A stretch of DNA of 64,000 nucleotides from Sphingobium sp. EM0848 (GTDB lineage Bacteria; Pseudomonadota; Alphaproteobacteria; Sphingomonadales; Sphingomonadaceae): the NCBI RefSeq assembly GCF_013375555.1, contig NZ_JABXWB010000005.1, positions 372,001 through 436,000 of the forward strand, in the 5' to 3' direction. Made by a program: the position numbers and the translations under genes. Under the pieces are notes generated by a model. That model was not told the origin of the DNA. It worked only from the letters and a program-made list of their open reading frames with translations, and did no database searches. How positions within the stretch are numbered: position 1 is the first letter of the stretch; each line of letters begins with the position of its first letter. Positions 60,615 to 64,000 of this stretch are shown piece after piece.

Positions 60615-61016
60615 TCAGGGATTGCGTTCAAATTTGTGCTGACCTGCCGGCAACTCTACCCAGGGCATCGCCGTGGAAGTCCAGACGCTGACCGCAGGGA
60701 CATAAGGTGAGGGATCATCCAGGGTCCCTGCCTTGACGATGAGCATGCCCTTGCCATCCGTGGGTTCGGAAAAAACCGACGAACCGCACGTGCCGCAGAA
60801 TTTCCGCATCACCGGATTGCCCGAAAATGTGTCCTTATCCTCATAAACCGTCAGTTCGCCCTCCTGAGTGACAGCGGACGCCTTGAACAGCAGATTGACG
60901 GAAAAGGCACTGCCCGACTGCCGCTGACAATTACGGCAGTGGCACTGCGCGACCACTATCGGTTTCCCCTCGCAACGATAGCGCACCGCGCCGCAGTTGC
61001 ACCCACCTTCTATCAT
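60615..61016 (-). CDS. GFA family zinc protein
   Basis: A 133-residue protein of the glutathione-dependent formaldehyde-activating (GFA) family. Zinc ligands in GGCNCGAVRY, CHCRNCQR and FCGTCGS fit the two-zinc pattern. Most GFA-family members do not act on formaldehyde; the substrate is unknown. ATG at 61016 follows GGAACAAGGGA; a longer frame to 61211 overlaps the acyl-CoA dehydrogenase gene and is rejected. Confidence 0.85.
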   Translation of the reverse strand: MIEGGCNCGAVRYRCEGKPIVVAQCHCRNCQRQSGSAFSVNLLFKASAVTQEGELTVYEDKDTFSGNPVMRKFCGTCGSSVFSEPTDGKGMLIVKAGTLDDPSPYVPAVSVWTSTAMPWVELPAGQHKFERNP

Positions 61017-61159
61017 TCCCTTGTTCCTTTCCTGCTGTGCTCGGGCAATATTTGAAATTGCCGTGTCATGGCCGCGCCTGGGACCGGTTCGATATACCGC
61101 AACAGAACATGCTGGAGCCGACTGGAACAGCCGGCTCCTCGCAAAATGCGGAAAACAGG

Positions 61160-62338
61160 TCAGCCATGCGCCTTCAGATAATCGCGCTTGATCTTCTTTG
61201 CGAGGCTCCATTTATGGACCTCGGTCGGACCGTCATAGATACGGAAGGCGCGGATTTCGCGGAACACCTGCTCGACGATCGTATCGCCGGTAACGCCCGT
61301 GCCTCCCATCACCTGCACGCAATTGTCGGCGATCTTCATCAGCGCCTCGCTGACCGCGACCTTCGCCATGGAGCTTTCCACCGTGCCCAGCGATCCGCTG
61401 TCGAGCACGCCGGCGCACCAGTCGATCATCAGTTCGCACTGCTGGAGCAGAATCATATTCTCGGCCAGCATGAAACCGACGCCCTCATGGTCGATCAGCA
61501 GCTTGCCGAAGGCTTCCCGCTTGCAGACATAAGCGGTCGCGATCTCCTGCGCCCGGCGGCAGCTCCCCAGCCAGCGCATGCAGTGCGAAAGCCGCGCAGG
61601 GCTAAGGCGGACCTGCGCATATTTGAAGCCCTCACCGCTCTGCCCCAGCATCTGATCGGCCGGCACGCACAGATTGTCGATCCTGAGGGTAGCATGCCCC
61701 CCCGGCATGGAGCTGTCGATCGTATCGGGCACTGCCTCGATCGTAATCGCCGGATCGGGCAGGTCGACCAGGAACATGCAGGCTCCCCCCGTCCCATCAG
61801 TAGCTTCGGACTTGGCCATGACGATGCCGACCTTAGCCCCCTGATAGCCGGTGATGAAGCGCTTACGGCCGTTGATCACCCAATGGTCGCCGTCCAGATG
61901 GCAGGTCGTCTTCATCATCGACGGGTCCGAACCTGCCCCGCCTTCGGACGCCGGTTCCGTCATCAGAAAGGCCGAGCGTGCGCGCCCATCGATCAGGGGT
62001 TTAAGGAAACGCGCCTTCTGCGCCTCCGTCCCGACATGGCCGAGCAGATACATATTGCCCTCGTCCGGCGCCATGGTGTTGACCGCCAGCGGCCCCAGCG
62101 GACTGAGGCCCGAGGGGATCAGCACGATCGCCGTCTCGCGCTGGGTCAGATGGCTGCCGTCCGGCAGGATGTGCGGGGTCAGAACGCCAGCGGCGCCCGC
62201 CCTTTCGCGCATCTCCATAACCAGCTCGTCGGACGGGCCATGATGCCCCTTGGCACGCGGATCCTGTTCATAAGGGACAACGACATCCCGCACGAAGGCT
62301 TCCACCTTGGCGGCAATGGACAATGCACGATCGGTCAC
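61160..62338 (-). CDS. Acyl-CoA dehydrogenase
   Basis: A 392-residue flavoprotein with FAD/acyl-binding segments AFLMTEPASEGGAGSDPSMM and DHWVINGRKRFITGYQGA near residues 122-165, and C-terminal RIYDGPTEVHKWSLAKK near 375 containing the typical acidic residue. It oxidises an acyl-CoA to the 2-enoyl-CoA, passing electrons to ETF. Divergent from the GntR gene over 95 bp that carry a palindromic operator. Confidence 0.92.
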   Translation of the reverse strand: MTDRALSIAAKVEAFVRDVVVPYEQDPRAKGHHGPSDELVMEMRERAGAAGVLTPHILPDGSHLTQRETAIVLIPSGLSPLGPLAVNTMAPDEGNMYLLGHVGTEAQKARFLKPLIDGRARSAFLMTEPASEGGAGSDPSMMKTTCHLDGDHWVINGRKRFITGYQGAKVGIVMAKSEATDGTGGACMFLVDLPDPAITIEAVPDTIDSSMPGGHATLRIDNLCVPADQMLGQSGEGFKYAQVRLSPARLSHCMRWLGSCRRAQEIATAYVCKREAFGKLLIDHEGVGFMLAENMILLQQCELMIDWCAGVLDSGSLGTVESSMAKVAVSEALMKIADNCVQVMGGTGVTGDTIVEQVFREIRAFRIYDGPTEVHKWSLAKKIKRDYLKAHG

Positions 62339-62374
62339 GAGTCACTCCTGTGTTGCGCCTCTTTCATGCTACAT

Positions 62375-62389
62375 GATTGTAGAACAATC
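62375..62389. promoter_or_regulatory. Palindromic GntR-type operator
   Basis: GATTGT-aga-ACAATC is a perfect inverted repeat between the divergent acyl-CoA dehydrogenase and GntR genes, 36 bp before the former start. FCD-type GntR proteins bind short TTGT...ACAA palindromes, so this is probably the operator for both genes. Confidence 0.65.
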
Positions 62390-62433
62390 AATTGGAACTT
62401 GCTGTTTGAACAATGTGTGGCGATAGAGAAGCC

Positions 62434-63102
62434 ATGGACGATCTCTCTGCCGGAACAGTGCAACGCGTATATCAGGGCCTGCTGGCCGATCTCGACCATG
62501 GCCGCATGGTGCCGGGCCAGAGGCTGGTCGAAACCGATCTGGCGGCGCGCTTCGGCGCGGGGCGCAATGCTGTGCGGGAAGCAATGCAGAGGCTGGCTGC
62601 ACGCGGCGTGGTCGATCTGTCCCGCAACCGTTCGCCCGCCATCCGTCGACTGGACGAGGACGAGACGATGGAGGTGCTGACCGTCGCTCAGGCCATGACG
62701 GCGCTGGTACTGAGCGCGGCGGCCACGCATTTCGACAGCGCGAGCCATGGCGCGGCGCTGGACGATATTCGGGCCCAACTGGAGGCGGCGGCGGGCGAGG
62801 ATGAGATCGCCGATTTCGGCCGGGCGAGGCGGCAATTCTACCGCGTGCTGCTCGACATTGGCGGCAATCGGGAACTGAAGCGCCTCTTCCCCGCCATCGC
62901 CATGCACATCATCTACGCACAATATCCGAGCCGACGGCTGCGCGGCATCCGCCTGACCGACTATCGGGAGATGATCGAGGCCGTACGCCGTAGCGATGCG
63001 GAGCAGGCTGCGGCGGCCGGGGGCCAGCATGTCGAGCATGTCCGCACCGTCATTGCCGAGCAGCTTGCAAGGCAAAGGCTGGAGGCCAGCGCGTCGCCCT
63101 GA
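62434..63102 (+). CDS. GntR family regulator (FCD type)
   Basis: A 222-residue regulator: N-terminal winged helix (RLVETDLAARFGAGRNAVRE, then AMQRLAARGVVDLSRNRSPA) and an alpha-helical FCD effector domain in which DIGGNRELKRLFPAI and a following pair of histidines resemble metal ligands. ATG at 62434 follows AGAGAAGCC; an ATG at 62413 is in frame. It precedes an APH-fold kinase gene by 47 bp and faces the acyl-CoA dehydrogenase, so it likely controls both. Confidence 0.88.
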   Translation: MDDLSAGTVQRVYQGLLADLDHGRMVPGQRLVETDLAARFGAGRNAVREAMQRLAARGVVDLSRNRSPAIRRLDEDETMEVLTVAQAMTALVLSAAATHFDSASHGAALDDIRAQLEAAAGEDEIADFGRARRQFYRVLLDIGGNRELKRLFPAIAMHIIYAQYPSRRLRGIRLTDYREMIEAVRRSDAEQAAAAGGQHVEHVRTVIAEQLARQRLEASASP

Positions 63103-63149
63103 AACAAGGAAAGGGCCAGCCAAAGGCCGATAAATGAGAGGAAAAACCG

Positions 63150-64000
63150 ATGCCGGATGTGAGCGCGGCGCTGTTACCACCGGAGTCCATCGACGCCATA
63201 TCCGCCAAGTGGATGACGGCGGCTTTGAGCACCAACTTCCCCGGAACGGAGGTCACTTCGGTCACAGTCGGGACAGTCATCCATGGCACGGCGACCAAGG
63301 TACGGCTGCTGCTCACCTATAATGACGAAGGGCATCGCCACCGCCTGCCGCCGACCATGTGGCTCAAGGCCGGTTACGAACCCCATGCCGAGCAGCAAAT
63401 GGCGGTCTATGCGGGCGAAACCTGTTTTTATCGCGATCTGGCCCGGACGATGGAGATCGGCTGCCCGATCGCCTATTTTTCCTACACCGACAGCGCGACA
63501 GCCGGTTCCACGCTGATCCTTGAAGATCTGATGGCACGCAATGCGACCTTCGGCAACGCGACCCGACCGATTTCACCGACACAGGCAGCCGCGATGCTCG
63601 ACCTGCTTTCCACGCTGCACGCCCGCTATTGGCGCGATCCGTTTCTCGATACGCTGGGCTGGCTGAACGGCGGCGGCGTACTGCTTGAAAGCGGCGTACC
63701 AGACATGGTCTATAACCAGAGCAATTTCGACCGGATGCTCAACCTGCCGCGCGGTGCGTTCATCGCTCCGGAACTGCGCGACCGCGAGAAGCTGAAGGCA
63801 CTGCTCATCCGCCTGCTGGAGCATGACCGCGACCACGCCCTTTGCCTCGTCCACGGCGACCCGCATCTGGGCAACAGCTTCTGGCTGCCTGATGGCTCGC
63901 CCGGTTTTCTCGACTGGCAGACGGCGATGCACGGCTATTGGGCACATGATGTCGCCTATGCCATCACTGTTAGCCTGAGCGTCGCGGACCGCCGCCATGC
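63150..64000 (+). CDS. APH-fold phosphotransferase (3' end outside window)
   Basis: 283 codons of an aminoglycoside-phosphotransferase-fold protein are visible: VGTVIHGTATKVRLLLTYND for the nucleotide loop, LVHGDPHLGNSF near residue 234 for catalysis and FLDWQTAMHGYWAHDVAYAI for metal binding. It aligns throughout with the kinase at 55413-56480 (ILEDLMARNATFGNATRPIS versus MLEDLTLRNARFGRQTTPLE), so the two are paralogues. GAGAGG precedes ATG. C-terminus is cut by the window end. Confidence 0.85.
   Translation, partial: MPDVSAALLPPESIDAISAKWMTAALSTNFPGTEVTSVTVGTVIHGTATKVRLLLTYNDEGHRHRLPPTMWLKAGYEPHAEQQMAVYAGETCFYRDLARTMEIGCPIAYFSYTDSATAGSTLILEDLMARNATFGNATRPISPTQAAAMLDLLSTLHARYWRDPFLDTLGWLNGGGVLLESGVPDMVYNQSNFDRMLNLPRGAFIAPELRDREKLKALLIRLLEHDRDHALCLVHGDPHLGNSFWLPDGSPGFLDWQTAMHGYWAHDVAYAITVSLSVADRRH

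Noticed and set aside
61037..62680. Plus-strand open frame of 547 codons
   Set aside because: Antisense to the acyl-CoA dehydrogenase and running into the GntR gene in another frame; no ribosome site.

Overview
The window looks like chromosomal DNA from a GC-rich alphaproteobacterium of the Sphingomonadales (Sphingobium, Sphingomonas or Novosphingobium type). Reasons: four full TonB-dependent receptors plus the tail of a fifth sit beside catabolic operons; there are two Rieske oxygenases, many acyl-CoA, enoyl-CoA, MDR, GMC and SDR enzymes, and an AUR1/PAP2-like membrane protein. This assignment is inference from gene content; no rRNA or tRNA gene is visible.

Layout. 1-4451: an acyl-CoA synthetase and an exported amidohydrolase (cut by the window edge) run leftward, with a divergent AraC regulator. 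4452-5719: a scar made of IS66, tautomerase and IS481 pieces. 5720-8896: a two-gene polysaccharide synthase (HlyD-type protein plus PilZ-containing BcsA-like glycosyltransferase). 8983-12684: a frameshifted YbhN-like membrane protein and an MgtA-type P-type ATPase. 12692-16576: an MDR dehydrogenase tail, a small secreted protein, an atypical TonB receptor and an integrase remnant. 16615-26428: a leftward ten-gene operon for an aromatic-type (TTQ) amine dehydrogenase with heavy and light subunits, MauE/MauD maturation proteins, two monohaem cytochromes c, a TonB receptor, aldehyde dehydrogenase, acyl-CoA ligase and thioesterase; a divergent TetR gene lies across an intergenic region with a tandem palindromic repeat.

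27304-32939: AraC regulator, SnoaL-like proteins, a TonB-receptor tail, an old-yellow-enzyme/FAD reductase and a Fic-wHTH protein whose promoter carries six copies of an 11-bp half-site. 33480-43723: rightward catabolic block (TonB receptor, MFS, amidohydrolase-2, LysR, KshA-like Rieske oxygenase, acetoacetate-decarboxylase-like protein, SDR, second MFS). 43783-48029: an enoyl-CoA hydratase tail, then a leftward TonB receptor, DUF1214 protein and SnoaL-like protein. 48209-51017: a second gene graveyard (IS3, RTX-like, sulfonate-binding protein, VapC and IS5 fragments) around an intact FAD/NAD(P)-binding protein. 51188-52207: PAP2/AUR1-like protein. 52661-64000: a CoA-linked catabolic cluster with two enoyl-CoA hydratases, an MDR reductase, two paralogous APH-fold kinases, a CrtC-like protein, GMC oxidoreductase, Rieske oxygenase, GFA protein, acyl-CoA dehydrogenase and GntR regulator.

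How they work together (inference): the amine operon reads as outer-membrane uptake, periplasmic oxidative deamination with electrons passed to cytochrome c, oxidation of the aldehyde, then CoA activation. The other blocks repeat the theme of outer-membrane receptor or transporter plus oxygenase plus CoA-thioester enzymes plus a local regulator. Junctions between blocks are littered with transposase and gene fragments and hairpin repeats, so the region appears assembled by repeated insertion and deletion.
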